Under the pieces are notes generated by a model. The model saw only the letters and a list, made by a program, of their open reading frames with translations, was not told where the DNA came from and searched no databases. A stretch of 64,000 nucleotides of DNA, from the NCBI RefSeq assembly GCF_020037015.1, contig NZ_JAIQDE010000028.1, forward strand, positions 1-64,000, read 5' to 3'. Both the position numbers and the translations under genes were made by a program. Source of the stretch: Corallococcus sp. AS-1-6. GTDB taxonomy: Bacteria; Myxococcota; Myxococcia; Myxococcales; Myxococcaceae. Positions 48,044 through 57,460 of the stretch are shown in pieces (within the stretch, counting starts at the first letter, position 1; the number at the start of each line of letters is the position of its first letter).

Positions 48044-49453
48044 ATGAAGTCTTTCCTGTTGGTACCCAAGGAGTCCATCGAGACGCAGGCCCGGCCCGGA
48101 GTGCGTGGCACGGCGCAGGGCGAGCGCGTCCTCAGCCGCAGCACCGCGCTGCGCTTCAGCGCGGCCCAGAAGGCGCCGGACGCCCTCACCGCGCTCGGCC
48201 TGCGCTCGGCCACGCTGCCCGGCATGAAGCCGGAGGTCAGCGGCCCGGCGCGGCGCGGCCGCAAGGGCGCCCGCGGCAAGAAGGCCAGCGACGTCGACGC
48301 CACGCCCATGCCGGGCGCGCCCGTGACGGAGCAGGCCGGCGCGGAGGCCGGCAGCTACCGGTTCATGCCGCTCATCGGCGCCACCATGGCGCACTTCTAC
48401 TCCCGGGACGCGGAGAAGGCGGCCCGGGGCGAGCTGGCGAAGGAGTTCGAGTTCATCCCGGACGTGGTGCCCCTGTCCTTCCCCGGTCCGGTGTCCGCCG
48501 GACAGACGGGGCCGCGCAACCGCGGCATGAGCTCGCTCGCGCAGCGCGAGTGGCCTGACGAGTCCGGCGTCCCCCTGGCGCACGCCCAGGGCATCCGGGG
48601 CGCCGGCGTGATGCTGGGCATCCTGGACACCGGCGTGGACGCGGACCACCCGGAGCACGCGAGCAAGACCATCCAGTTCCGCTACGTCTCGCTCTTCCCC
48701 AACTCGCCGCACAACCCCGCGCGCGACGTGCGCGGCTTCGACCCGGACGGCCACGGCACGCACGTGTGCGGCATCGCCGCGGGCGTGCACCACGGCGTCG
48801 CGCCGGAGGTGGACCTGTACGCCGCGTCCGTCATCGAGTCGGAGACCATCCGCACCAGCCTGGGCCGCGTGGCCGCCGGCATGGAGTGGCTGCTGCACCA
48901 GTTCAGCCGTCCGGAGAACGCGTCACGTCCCGCCGTCGTCAACCTGTCGCTGGGCTTCCCGCTGCAGCCGCCCCCGGGCATCTCCGAAGCGGACTACCTG
49001 CTCAACCAGCGCGCGCTGCAGGCCATGCTGCGTCGGCTTCTGGACAGCAACATCCTGCCCATTGTCGCGGCGGGTAACAGTGGACCCGACACGGTTGGTT
49101 ACCCAGCGGCCTTTCCCGAGGCGCTGGCGGTGGGGGCAGTCGACTTCGAGCGCAACGTGGCCACCTTCTCCGCCAGCGGCGCCGTGGGGCGTCGCGTCGT
49201 GCCTGACGTCATGGGCTACGGGGTGAATGTGTATTCGTCTACTGAACGCCGCTGCAACAATCAGGCGTTCTATGAACGAATGAGCGGCACAAGCATGGCG
49301 GCGCCATATGTCGCGGGAATCGCCGCGCTGTATCGTTGCCGTGCCCCTGACTTGACGGCGTTGGAAGTGAGAGATTTGATTCTGGCCAATGCCATCAAGC
49401 TTCCTCGCTCGGCGAACCACCGGACGGGGAAGGGCCTGGCTGTTTTCAGGTGA
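48044..49453 (+). CDS. Subtilisin-like serine protease (peptidase S8), no signal peptide
   Basis: A 469-residue subtilase. The catalytic Asp is in ILDTGVDADHPEH, His in DGHGTHVCGI, oxyanion Asn in AAGNSGPDT and Ser in MSGTSMAAPYVAG. There is no signal peptide; the first 100 residues are helical and basic, so it is probably intracellular or exported by another route. ATG 48044 has AGGAG seven bases upstream. The last 250 bases, from about 49200, have clearly lower GC and more A/T-ending codons than the first two thirds. A small protein gene follows after 57 bases. Confidence 0.9.
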   Translation: MKSFLLVPKESIETQARPGVRGTAQGERVLSRSTALRFSAAQKAPDALTALGLRSATLPGMKPEVSGPARRGRKGARGKKASDVDATPMPGAPVTEQAGAEAGSYRFMPLIGATMAHFYSRDAEKAARGELAKEFEFIPDVVPLSFPGPVSAGQTGPRNRGMSSLAQREWPDESGVPLAHAQGIRGAGVMLGILDTGVDADHPEHASKTIQFRYVSLFPNSPHNPARDVRGFDPDGHGTHVCGIAAGVHHGVAPEVDLYAASVIESETIRTSLGRVAAGMEWLLHQFSRPENASRPAVVNLSLGFPLQPPPGISEADYLLNQRALQAMLRRLLDSNILPIVAAGNSGPDTVGYPAAFPEALAVGAVDFERNVATFSASGAVGRRVVPDVMGYGVNVYSSTERRCNNQAFYERMSGTSMAAPYVAGIAALYRCRAPDLTALEVRDLILANAIKLPRSANHRTGKGLAVFR

Positions 49454-49510
49454 CGCGGTAGTTGCCGGGGCCGGTGCCACGTGAGCACCGGACCTGGGGA
49501 GGATGTGGCC

Positions 49511-49972
49511 ATGCGCAGGAAGAATGGCGTGCCGGGCGAACCCCAAGACATTTCGGCCCGGATGTCCTCCGTCGCCGCCGTGCGTCCGCTGCCGGGCAGC
49601 GGAGGCACGGTGCGCGCGTTGCCGGGCTCCGGCGGCGTGGAGCGTGACGCCCAGCCGGGGGGCGACATCGACGTCACGGTGATGCCCCGGGAGTCGGCCG
49701 CGCCGAAGCGTCCCGCCGCGGCCTCACGGGCACCCATGCGTTCGCGCGCGGACATCTACAAGGAAGGCCAGGCGGAGAACGCCCGCTTCCGCGAGAGCTT
49801 CATGCGCTGGCTGGAGGCACACCAGTTGGTGGGCGCCGTGCGCGCCATGAGCGAGCCGGGCGGTTCCCTGCCCATGCTGCACCTGAGGTGCGCCCCGCGC
49901 GTGCTGGACCAGCTTCGCCGCGCGCCCGAGTTCGAGGCGGGCACGATGATGCCGCTCGAGCAGTTGTACTAG
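49511..49972 (+). CDS. Small protein downstream of the subtilase, possible inhibitor/prodomain
   Basis: A 153-residue protein without signal peptide. The first 80 residues are low complexity (Pro/Gly/Ala with LPGSGG repeated at about residues 27 and 36). The C-terminal 70 residues (FMRWLEAHQLVGAVRAM to LQLY-like end) have a strand-helix-helix-strand pattern that recalls the I9 prodomain/inhibitor fold of subtilisins, without a clear signature. ATG 49511 is preceded by GGGGAGG. Because it follows the protease by 57 bases on the same strand, a chaperone, inhibitor or substrate role is inferred. Confidence 0.5.
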   Translation: MRRKNGVPGEPQDISARMSSVAAVRPLPGSGGTVRALPGSGGVERDAQPGGDIDVTVMPRESAAPKRPAAASRAPMRSRADIYKEGQAENARFRESFMRWLEAHQLVGAVRAMSEPGGSLPMLHLRCAPRVLDQLRRAPEFEAGTMMPLEQLY

Positions 49973-50127
49973 GCCCGCCCCACCGCGCTTGCCTCCCGTC
50001 ACCGGCCCCGCGCCCCGTGGAACCGACGCCGGGGCAGCTTCTTCCTGATTAACCTAGAAACTCAGGATTGTAGCCGCCTGATGCCATTGAACGGGGGGCC
50101 GAGTGCGCTGTCTGGGATTGGACGGCG

Positions 50128-50730
50128 TCAGGCCAGCCGGCAGGCGTCCTCGAAAGACAGGCGCGGGTTGCGCGGGAAGAGCTTCGCCGGGTCGCCGTAG
50201 CCCAGGTTGAGGAGGAAGTTCGACTTCCAGCCGGTGCCCTGGAGGAAGGCCTCGTCCACCTTCGCCTTGTCGAAGCCGCCCATGGGGCCGCAGTCGAGCC
50301 CCAGCGCGCGCGCCGCGAGGATGACGTAGGCGCCCTGCAGGGTGCCGTTCAGGAAGGCCGCCTGCTCGCGCGCCTCCGGCGTCTGCGCGGCGAAGACGCT
50401 CTTCATGTCGCGCGAGGGGAACAGCCGGGGCATCTGCTCGTGGAACGCGGTGTCGTACGCCACGATGACCGTCACCGGCGCCTGCATCGTCTTGTCCACG
50501 TTGCCCGGGGACAGCGAGGGCTTGAGCTTCTGCTTGGCCTCGTGGCTTCGCACGAACACCAGGCGCACCGGCTGGCTGTTGACTGCGGTGGGTGCCATGC
50601 GCGCCAGCTCGTAGATGCGGCGCAGCGTCTCGTCCGTCACCGGCCGGTCCTGCCAGCCCGAGTGCGTGCGGGCCTCCGTGAAGAGCTGCTCCAGCGCGTC
50701 CGTGTCCAGGGCCGTGTTCGGCGTCGCCAT
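50128..50730 (-). CDS. Nitroreductase family, RutE/malonic-semialdehyde-reductase-like flavoprotein
   Basis: A 200-residue FMN-dependent reductase with the family segments [45 protein letters not shown] and [20 protein letters not shown], close to RutE (YdfG/NfnB-like malonic semialdehyde reductases). Substrate specificity is uncertain. ATG 50730 has GGAGG nine bases upstream. It is divergent from an HxlR regulator gene, which likely controls it. Confidence 0.88.
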   Translation of the reverse strand: MATPNTALDTDALEQLFTEARTHSGWQDRPVTDETLRRIYELARMAPTAVNSQPVRLVFVRSHEAKQKLKPSLSPGNVDKTMQAPVTVIVAYDTAFHEQMPRLFPSRDMKSVFAAQTPEAREQAAFLNGTLQGAYVILAARALGLDCGPMGGFDKAKVDEAFLQGTGWKSNFLLNLGYGDPAKLFPRNPRLSFEDACRLA

Positions 50731-50773
50731 GCGTGTCGTCCTCCGTTGCGAACCCCCCATGGCTACCCGCGTC

Positions 50774-50808
50774 ACTTTTAATTCGCAAGTAACTTCCAAA
50801 AAGTAAGT
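50774..50808. promoter_or_regulatory. AT-rich ACTT/AAGT half-sites between nitroreductase and HxlR genes
   Basis: ACTT-N9-AAGT (50774-50790) and ACTT-N5-AAGT (50792-50804) overlap in the only AT-rich piece of this divergent region, upstream of both starts. HxlR/YodB-type regulators bind AT-rich palindromes of this general kind, so it is a likely operator. Confidence 0.45.
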
Positions 50809-50860
50809 GTGTGCCGCGAGGAGGGGGCGGGCGCTATACTTCCGGGGGGAGGCGGACACG

Positions 50861-51211
50861 ATGCATGACGACTCAAGCCCGCTGTGCACGCGGTTCCTGG
50901 CGGCGGCGGACCTGCTGGGCCGGCGCTGGACGGGCGTCATCCTGCGCATCCTGATGGACGGGCCGTGCCGCTTCGGGGAGCTGACGGAGCGCATCGGCAC
51001 CATCAGCGAGCGCGTCCTGTCGGAGCGGCTCAAGGACCTGGAGGCGGAGGGCATCGTGGAGCGCCACGTGGACCCGGGCCCGCCCATCCGCTCCGAGTAC
51101 CGCCTGACACAGAAGGGTCAGGCGTTCTGGAAGGTCATCGACGAATTGGGCAAGTGGGCGGAGCGCTGGGTGGACGTGAAGCCCGCGCCCCGGAAGCGCA
51201 AGAGCGCCTGA
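50861..51211 (+). CDS. HxlR-family transcriptional regulator
   Basis: A 116-residue winged-helix repressor: [24 protein letters not shown], then [30 protein letters not shown] and a basic tail. HxlR regulators respond to electrophiles or redox stress through a Cys near the N-terminus; here Cys (SPLCTRF) is at about residue 8. ATG 50861 has GGAGG eight bases upstream. It is divergent from the nitroreductase gene. Confidence 0.87.
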   Translation: MHDDSSPLCTRFLAAADLLGRRWTGVILRILMDGPCRFGELTERIGTISERVLSERLKDLEAEGIVERHVDPGPPIRSEYRLTQKGQAFWKVIDELGKWAERWVDVKPAPRKRKSA

Positions 51212-51239
51212 AGCCCGGGGCGCGGTTGCAGCGGGCGGC

Positions 51240-51986
51240 CTAGAAGTTGTGGCCGCCGTCCACGTCGATGGTGCGGCCGTTGAAGTAGTCGCACTCCACG
51301 ATGAACTTCACGGCCTGCCAGATGTCCTCCGGCTCGCCGATGCGGCCCACCGGGATGGCGGCCACCAGCGCGTCGCGGGCCTTCTGGTTCATGCCCTGCG
51401 TCATGGGCGTTTCAATCATGCCCGGGGCGATGGCGCCCACGCGGATGCCGAACGGCGCGAACTCGCGCGACCAGGTGACGGTGTTGGCGGCGAGCGCGGC
51501 CTTGGCGGACACGTAGTTGGACTGGCCGCGGTTGCCGTGCCGCGCGATGGACGACATGTTCACGATGACGCCGGGGCGCTGGTCCGTCTCCACCATCTTG
51601 GAGACGACCTCGCGCACCATCAGCGTGGCGCCGGTGAGGTTCACGCCGATGACCGCGTTCCAGTCCGCCGTGGACAGCTTCTTGATCTGCCCGGTGGTGC
51701 GGTCCTTCTTCACGAGCAGCGCGTCGCGCAGGATGCCCGCGTTGTTGATGAGGCCGTTGAGGCCGCCCATGGCGCCGTGCGCCCACTGCACGAAGTCCGT
51801 GACGTCCTGCTCGCTGGACACGTCCAGCTTGCGGCGGTGGATGCCCGCCGGCAGCGCCGCGAGCTTCTCCTCGTTCACGTCGCCAACGGCCACCTGGCCG
51901 CCCGCCTCGTGGATGCGCTGCGCGAAGTGCGCGCCCATGCCCTGCGCGCCACCGGTGACGATGATCTTCAGGTCCTTCAGATGCAT
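51240..51986 (-). CDS. Short-chain dehydrogenase/reductase (SDR, FabG-like)
   Basis: A 248-residue NAD(P)-dependent oxidoreductase. The Rossmann motif is VTGGAQGMG, the Asn motif NNAG, the catalytic Ser in NMSSIARHG and YxxxK as YVSAK, all intact. A FabG-like 3-oxoacyl reductase or 3-hydroxyacyl-CoA dehydrogenase is likely. ATG 51986 has AGGAG six bases upstream. It lies after an aminotransferase gene, with a hairpin between them, so it is probably separately expressed. Confidence 0.9.
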   Translation of the reverse strand: MHLKDLKIIVTGGAQGMGAHFAQRIHEAGGQVAVGDVNEEKLAALPAGIHRRKLDVSSEQDVTDFVQWAHGAMGGLNGLINNAGILRDALLVKKDRTTGQIKKLSTADWNAVIGVNLTGATLMVREVVSKMVETDQRPGVIVNMSSIARHGNRGQSNYVSAKAALAANTVTWSREFAPFGIRVGAIAPGMIETPMTQGMNQKARDALVAAIPVGRIGEPEDIWQAVKFIVECDYFNGRTIDVDGGHNF

Positions 51987-52101
51987 GTGCCTCTCCTGGG
52001 CGTCCAAAGAAAAAACGCGCGCAAGGGTACGCACACCGCGCGGGCGCTGGCCAGCGCCGCGGAGGCTGAAACCTGAATCAAGCTTCAACTTCTCATGAGC
52101 C

Positions 52102-52133
52102 CCGGACCCCCGACGCGGTGCGTTGGGGGCCGG
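52102..52133 (-). terminator. Hairpin between the aminotransferase and SDR genes
   Basis: A GC-rich, interrupted stem (CCGG/CCGG, CCCCC/GGGGG, CGC/GCG with small internal loops) lies 12 bases after the aminotransferase stop (52145). It may terminate the Lrp-aminotransferase operon. Confidence 0.45.
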
Positions 52134-52144
52134 AGCACGGGGAA

Positions 52145-53368
52145 CTAGAGGGCGTCCGAGATGACGGAGCCCAGCCGCTTCATGCCCTCGACGATGAGCT
52201 CGGGCGGGCGGTTGGAGTAGTTCAGCCGCATGAACTGGGGCTTCTGGTCGTTGGCGAAGAAGGGCGCGCCGGGGACGAAGGCGACCTTCTGCTCCACGGC
52301 GCGGGGCAGGAGCTTCGCCGCGTCCAGACCGCCGGGCAGCTCCACCCAGAGGAACATGCCGCCGTCCGGCCGGGTCCACTGGGTGCCCTGGGGCATGTGG
52401 GCCTTGAGCGCGTCCAGCATCGCGTTGGCGCGCTGGGCGTAGATGGGCATCAGCGCCTGGATGTGGCCCGCGTAGTCGAACGTCTCCAGCAGCCGCGCCG
52501 TGGCGCGCTGGGCGAGCGTGGCGGTGTGCAGGTCCGTGGCCTGCTTCGCGATGGTCATCGGCTTGAGCAGCGCCTTCGGGCCCGTCACCCAGCCCAGGCG
52601 CAGGCCCGGGGCCAGCGTCTTGGAGAAGGTGGACAGGGACAGCACCACGCCCTGGTCGTCCAGCGACGCCAGCGACGGCAGGTGCACGCCCTTGAAGCGC
52701 AGCTCGCCGTACGGGTCGTCCTCCAGGATGATGAAGCGGTGCTCCTGGGCCAGCCGCACCAGGGCCTTGCGGCGCTCCAGCGACAGGGTGGTGCCCTTGG
52801 GGTTCTGGAAGTTGGGGATGACGTAGAGCAGCTTCGGCTGGCGCTTCTTCAGCAGGGCCGCCAGGTCATCCATGTCCATGCCCGCGTCGTCGCTGCGCAC
52901 GGTGGCGAACTCCACCTCGTAGCCGCCGAAGGTCTGGAGCGCCGCCAGGTAGCTGGGGTCCTCCACCACCACCAGGTCACCCGGGTCGAGCAGGATCTTC
53001 CCCGCCAGGTCCAGGCCCTGCTGCGAGCCGCTGGTGATGAGCACCTGGTCCGCGTGGACGTTCTGGCCCTTGCGGGCCAGGTGCCCGGCGATCCACTCGC
53101 GCAAGGGGGCGAAGCCCTCCGTGGTGCTGTACTGGAGCGCGGAGCGCCCGTCCGCGTCGCTGGCGAAGGTCTCCGCGAACGCCCTGGCGATGGCCTCCTT
53201 CGGGAAGAGCTCCGGGGCGGGCAGGCCGCCGGCGAAGGAGAGGATGTCCGGGCGCTCGGCGATCTTGAGGATTTCGCGCACCGCGGACGTCTTCATCCGG
53301 GACATGCGCTGGGACAGCCGGTAGGCCGGAGGAGGGGGCAGGGGTGCACTCATAGCGTCCGCGCTCAT
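52145..53368 (-). CDS. PLP-dependent aminotransferase (2-aminoadipate/aromatic type)
   Basis: A 407-residue fold-type I aminotransferase. The PLP-binding lysine is in STFSKTLAPGLRLGW; SFAGGLPAPELFP, ITSGSQQGLDLAGK, NFQNPKG and DDPYGELRF match the LysN/2-aminoadipate and MocR-like subgroup. It likely transfers an amino group to or from an aromatic or branched or 2-oxo-acid. ATG 53368 is preferred because GGAG lies seven bases upstream; ATG 53374 is too close. The Lrp gene ends two bases before it, so the two are coupled. Confidence 0.9.
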   Translation of the reverse strand: MSADAMSAPLPPPPAYRLSQRMSRMKTSAVREILKIAERPDILSFAGGLPAPELFPKEAIARAFAETFASDADGRSALQYSTTEGFAPLREWIAGHLARKGQNVHADQVLITSGSQQGLDLAGKILLDPGDLVVVEDPSYLAALQTFGGYEVEFATVRSDDAGMDMDDLAALLKKRQPKLLYVIPNFQNPKGTTLSLERRKALVRLAQEHRFIILEDDPYGELRFKGVHLPSLASLDDQGVVLSLSTFSKTLAPGLRLGWVTGPKALLKPMTIAKQATDLHTATLAQRATARLLETFDYAGHIQALMPIYAQRANAMLDALKAHMPQGTQWTRPDGGMFLWVELPGGLDAAKLLPRAVEQKVAFVPGAPFFANDQKPQFMRLNYSNRPPELIVEGMKRLGSVISDAL

Positions 53369-53370
53369 GT

Positions 53371-53841
53371 TCATTCTCCGTTCAACAGCTCATCGGGGAC
53401 ACGCACGTGCGTGTCTTCCTTCAAGGTCGACAGGACGATGGTGGTGCTCGTGCGGGTGACGCCCGGGATGGTGCGCAGCGTCTCCACCAGCAGCGAGTCC
53501 AGCGTCCGCGTGTTCGCGGTCTTCACCTTCAAGACGTACGAGTCCTGCCCCGCGACCCGGTGGGCCTCCAGCACGTCCGGCAGCTCCGCCACCTTGCGCG
53601 CGAAGCCCTCGAAGTGCTTGGGGTGCTCGATGCTCACCCCGATGAAGGCGGTGATGTCCTTGCCCAACTGCGTCGCGTCCACGCGCGCCGTGTAGCCGGT
53701 GATGACGCCCTTCTCCTCCAGCTTGCGGATGCGCTCCGCCACCGCCGGCTGGGACAGCTTCACCCCGCGTGACAGCTCCAACTGCGTGGCCCGGCCATCG
53801 CGCTGAAGCATGTCCACGATGCGATAATCCAGGGCGTCCAT
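53371..53841 (-). CDS. Lrp/AsnC-family transcriptional regulator
   Basis: A 156-residue regulator with an N-terminal winged HTH (QLELSRGVKLSQPAVAERIRKLEEKG) and a C-terminal RAM effector domain (GVSIEHPKHFEGF, AHRVAGQDSYVLKV). It probably senses an amino acid and controls its own operon with the aminotransferase. Stop TGA and the next ATG are two bases apart. Likely operators lie directly upstream. Confidence 0.9.
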   Translation of the reverse strand: MDALDYRIVDMLQRDGRATQLELSRGVKLSQPAVAERIRKLEEKGVITGYTARVDATQLGKDITAFIGVSIEHPKHFEGFARKVAELPDVLEAHRVAGQDSYVLKVKTANTRTLDSLLVETLRTIPGVTRTSTTIVLSTLKEDTHVRVPDELLNGE

Positions 53842-53853
53842 GGGGCTTTAGAC

Positions 53854-53867
53854 CTTATTTTTATAAG
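53854..53867. promoter_or_regulatory. AT-rich palindrome upstream of the Lrp gene
   Basis: CTTAT-TTTT-ATAAG lies 13-26 bases before the Lrp ATG and within a nested GACC/GGTC pair. AT-rich palindromes of this kind suit Lrp family proteins, so autoregulation is likely. Confidence 0.45.
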
Positions 53868-53896
53868 CGGTCTTGGCAGTGGACGGTGAAGTTATA

Positions 53897-53916
53897 TGCA
53901 CTTGTCCGGAAGTGCA
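53897..53916. promoter_or_regulatory. Inverted repeat between Lrp and TetR genes
   Basis: TGCACTT-GTCCGG-AAGTGCA, seven-base perfect arms with six-base spacer, is followed closely by TTTGC-AC-GCAAA (53923-53934). Both lie in the divergent region, nearer to the Lrp side than to TetR (ATG 54097). Either regulator could bind. Confidence 0.45.
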
Positions 53917-54096
53917 AGTCCGTTTGCACGCAAAATGGTTGAGGGTGGCGGAGCGTCCTCCACCCGACCCCCCGGGGCCCCAGGCAGCCAGGCGCGCGAG
54001 GTGTTTGACGCCGCGCGTCCATGTCTGTCTTTGACGCAAGGAGCCATCCATCCGCTTTTGACAGGGCGGTCGGCCGGGTGCTACCCGTCCTGAAAG

Positions 54097-54807
<711 letters not shown>

Positions 54808-54816
54808 AACACCGTC

Positions 54817-55812
54817 ATGCGTTACGCGAACATCCTGTCCACCGGCCGCTACGTCCCCGAGAAGCTCCTCACCAACGCCGACGTGGAGAAGATCCTCGGC
54901 GAGAAGGTGGACGAGTGGCTCCAGCAGAACGTGGGCATCAAGCAGCGCCACGTGATGGCGGACCACCAGGCCACCAGCGACCTGGCCGTGGCCGCCGCGA
55001 AGGAGGCGCTCGCCCGCGCGAAGGTGGACCCCAAGGAGCTGGACCTGGTGCTCGTGGCCAGTGACACGCCGGACTACCTCTCCCCAGGCACGTCGTCCGT
55101 GGTGCAGGCCAAGCTGGGCGCGGTGAACGCGGGCACGTACGACATCAACGCCGCGTGCGCGGGCTGGGTGACGGCGCTGGACGTGGCGTCGAAGACGATC
55201 TCCTCGGACGACAGCTACCAGCGCATCCTGGTGGTGGGCGCCTACGGGATGACCCGGTACGTGAACTGGAAGGACAAGAAGACCTGCACGCTGTTCGCGG
55301 ACGGCGCGGGCGCGGTGGTGCTGGGCGCGTCCGACAAGCCGGGCTTCCTGGGCGCGAAGCTGCTCGCCAACGGCGAGTACCACGACGCGCTGGGCATCTA
55401 CACGGGCGGCACGAACCGGCCCGCCACGGTGGAGACGCTGGCGCTCACGGACGGCAAGCCCGCGGTGCAGTTCGTGCGCAAGTTCCCCTCCACGTTCAAC
55501 ACCGAGCGCTGGCCCATGCTGCTGGACACGCTGCTCAAGCGCGCGGACCAGACGCTGGACGACGTGAAGCTGTTCGTCTTCACGCAGCTCAACCTGCGCA
55601 CGATTGAGGCCACCATGAAGGCGCTCAACCAGCCCATGGAGAAGGCGCACTACACCATGGACAAGTGGGGCTACACGGGCTCCGCCTGCATCCCCATGAC
55701 GCTGGACGACGCGGTGGTGCAGGGCAAGGTGAAGAAGGGCGACCTGGTCGCCTTCTGCGCCAGCGGCGGTGGCCTCGCCATGGCGTCCGCCCTCTACCGC
55801 TGGACGGCCTAG
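54817..55812 (+). CDS. Ketosynthase III-like (FabH superfamily) with altered catalytic triad
   Basis: A 331-residue thiolase-fold condensing enzyme. The nucleophilic Cys is at residue 114 in INAACAGWV. At the FabH catalytic His position (HQAN) stands Thr256 (FTQLN), and at the Asn position (GNTSA) stands Tyr286 (GYTGS). Cys is kept but the decarboxylating His and Asn are not, so it is unlikely to condense malonyl-ACP by the usual mechanism. It may move or condense acyl groups from CoA esters, or use another base. It lies between TetR and an acyl-CoA ligase. Confidence 0.82.
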   Translation: MRYANILSTGRYVPEKLLTNADVEKILGEKVDEWLQQNVGIKQRHVMADHQATSDLAVAAAKEALARAKVDPKELDLVLVASDTPDYLSPGTSSVVQAKLGAVNAGTYDINAACAGWVTALDVASKTISSDDSYQRILVVGAYGMTRYVNWKDKKTCTLFADGAGAVVLGASDKPGFLGAKLLANGEYHDALGIYTGGTNRPATVETLALTDGKPAVQFVRKFPSTFNTERWPMLLDTLLKRADQTLDDVKLFVFTQLNLRTIEATMKALNQPMEKAHYTMDKWGYTGSACIPMTLDDAVVQGKVKKGDLVAFCASGGGLAMASALYRWTA

Positions 55813-55852
55813 TCCCCCCACACCCCGCCTCATTCAGACAGGAGTTCTTCGC

Positions 55853-57409
55853 ATGTTCATCGGGGACTGGATGGGGCGGGGTGCCCTCTACTGGCCGGAC
55901 GCGGTGGCCGTGGTGGACGTGGCCCGCAAGGACGCGGGCCGCTTCACCTACAAGCAGATGAACGCGCGCGCCAACGCGCTCGCGGGCTGGCTGCGGGACG
56001 TGGCGGGCGTACAGCGCGGCGACCGCGTGGCCATCGTCGCGCACAACGGCGTGGAGTACCTGGACACGCTGTTCGCGTGCGCGAAGCTGGGCGCCATCTT
56101 CGTGCCGTACAACTGGCGGCTGCACGCGGCGGAGCTGGCGGACGGCGTGCGCGCCATCCGTCCGCGCGTGCTCCTGTTCGGGGACGACTTCAAGGACGCG
56201 GTGGCCCAGGTGCGCGAGCGCGTGGGGGACGGCCTGCGCCTGGTGTCCCTGGAGGCGCAGGGGCTGCCCGGCGCCGACCCGTACGCGCAGGCCATGGCGT
56301 ACGCGCCCGCCGCTCCGGTGACGAACGACGCGGTGAGCGAGGAGGACATCCTCTGCCTGCTCTTCACCGGCGGCACCACCGGCCGGTCCAAGGGCGCGAA
56401 GGTGTCCTACCGCATGGTGGCGTGGAACACGCTCAACACGCTGGTGCATGAAATCCGTCAGGGCGACGTGACGGTGACGCACACGCCGCTGTTCCACACG
56501 GGCGGGCTGCTCGTCTACACGCTGCCCCTGCTCACCGTGGGCGGCACCGTGGTGCTGATGCGCCGGTGGGACCCGGACGAGATGCTGGGGCTGGTGGCGA
56601 AGGAGAAGGTGACGCTCTTCTTCGCGGTGCCCACGCAGTACCAGCAGTTGATGGACTCGCCGCGCTGGAGGGGGACGGACTTCTCCTCCGTGCGCTTCGT
56701 CACCAGCGGCGGGGCGCCCCTGCCGGTGCCGCTGCTCCAGGCGTGGCAGGCGGTGCACCCGGTGCCCTTCAAGCAGGGCTTCGGCATGACGGAGTTCGGC
56801 CCGGGCATCTTCAGCATGGGGCCGGAGTTCGCGGTGTCCAAGGCGGGCTCCATCGGCCGGCCCAACTACTTCATCGACGCGAAGCTGGTGGACGACGCCG
56901 GCCACGCGGTGCCCGTGGGCGGGGTGGGGGAGCTGGTGCTGAAGGGGCCCTCCATGTGCTCCGGCTACTTCGAGGACGACGCCGCCACGAAGGAGGCCAT
57001 CAGCGCGGACGGCTGGTTCCACACCGGGGACCTGGCGCGCGTGGACGCGGACGGCTTCTTCACCATCGCGGGCCGCAAGAAGGACATGTTCATCTCCGGC
57101 GGAGAGAACGTGTACCCGCTGGAGCTGGAGACCGTCCTCTACGAGCACCCCGCCGTGCAGCAGTGCGCGGTGGTGGGCGTGCCGGACGCGAAGTGGGGCG
57201 AGTGCGGCCGGGCCTACGTGGTGCTCAAGCCCGGGGCGGAGGCCTCGGCGGAGGCGCTGCTCGAGCACCTCAAGGGCCGGGTGGCACGCTTCAAGGTCCC
57301 CAAGCGGGTGGAGCTGGTGAAGTCCCTGCCGGTGTCCGCGGCCGGGAAGATTCTCAAGCGCGAGCTGCGCGAGGCGGCCATCGCCGCTGACGCGCGGGCC
57401 GCGTCGTGA
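55853..57409 (+). CDS. Acyl-CoA ligase (AMP-binding) of the ketosynthase operon
   Basis: A 518-residue adenylate-forming enzyme. The AMP-binding P-loop is LLFTGGTTGRSKGAK, the adenine motif GFGMTEFGPG, the hinge GWFHTGDLARVDADGF, and the catalytic Lys near the end (GKILKREL). It activates a carboxylic acid to its CoA thioester. ATG 55853 follows AGGAG by eight bases; upstream in-frame sequence is not family-like. It is 40 bases after the ketosynthase. A second ligase at 62660 is clearly paralogous. Confidence 0.92.
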   Translation: MFIGDWMGRGALYWPDAVAVVDVARKDAGRFTYKQMNARANALAGWLRDVAGVQRGDRVAIVAHNGVEYLDTLFACAKLGAIFVPYNWRLHAAELADGVRAIRPRVLLFGDDFKDAVAQVRERVGDGLRLVSLEAQGLPGADPYAQAMAYAPAAPVTNDAVSEEDILCLLFTGGTTGRSKGAKVSYRMVAWNTLNTLVHEIRQGDVTVTHTPLFHTGGLLVYTLPLLTVGGTVVLMRRWDPDEMLGLVAKEKVTLFFAVPTQYQQLMDSPRWRGTDFSSVRFVTSGGAPLPVPLLQAWQAVHPVPFKQGFGMTEFGPGIFSMGPEFAVSKAGSIGRPNYFIDAKLVDDAGHAVPVGGVGELVLKGPSMCSGYFEDDAATKEAISADGWFHTGDLARVDADGFFTIAGRKKDMFISGGENVYPLELETVLYEHPAVQQCAVVGVPDAKWGECGRAYVVLKPGAEASAEALLEHLKGRVARFKVPKRVELVKSLPVSAAGKILKRELREAAIAADARAAS

Positions 57410-57460
57410 CGCACGGGTTTTCCTCTTTCCAGTTCAAGCAACACAACCAGGAGCGCGCAC

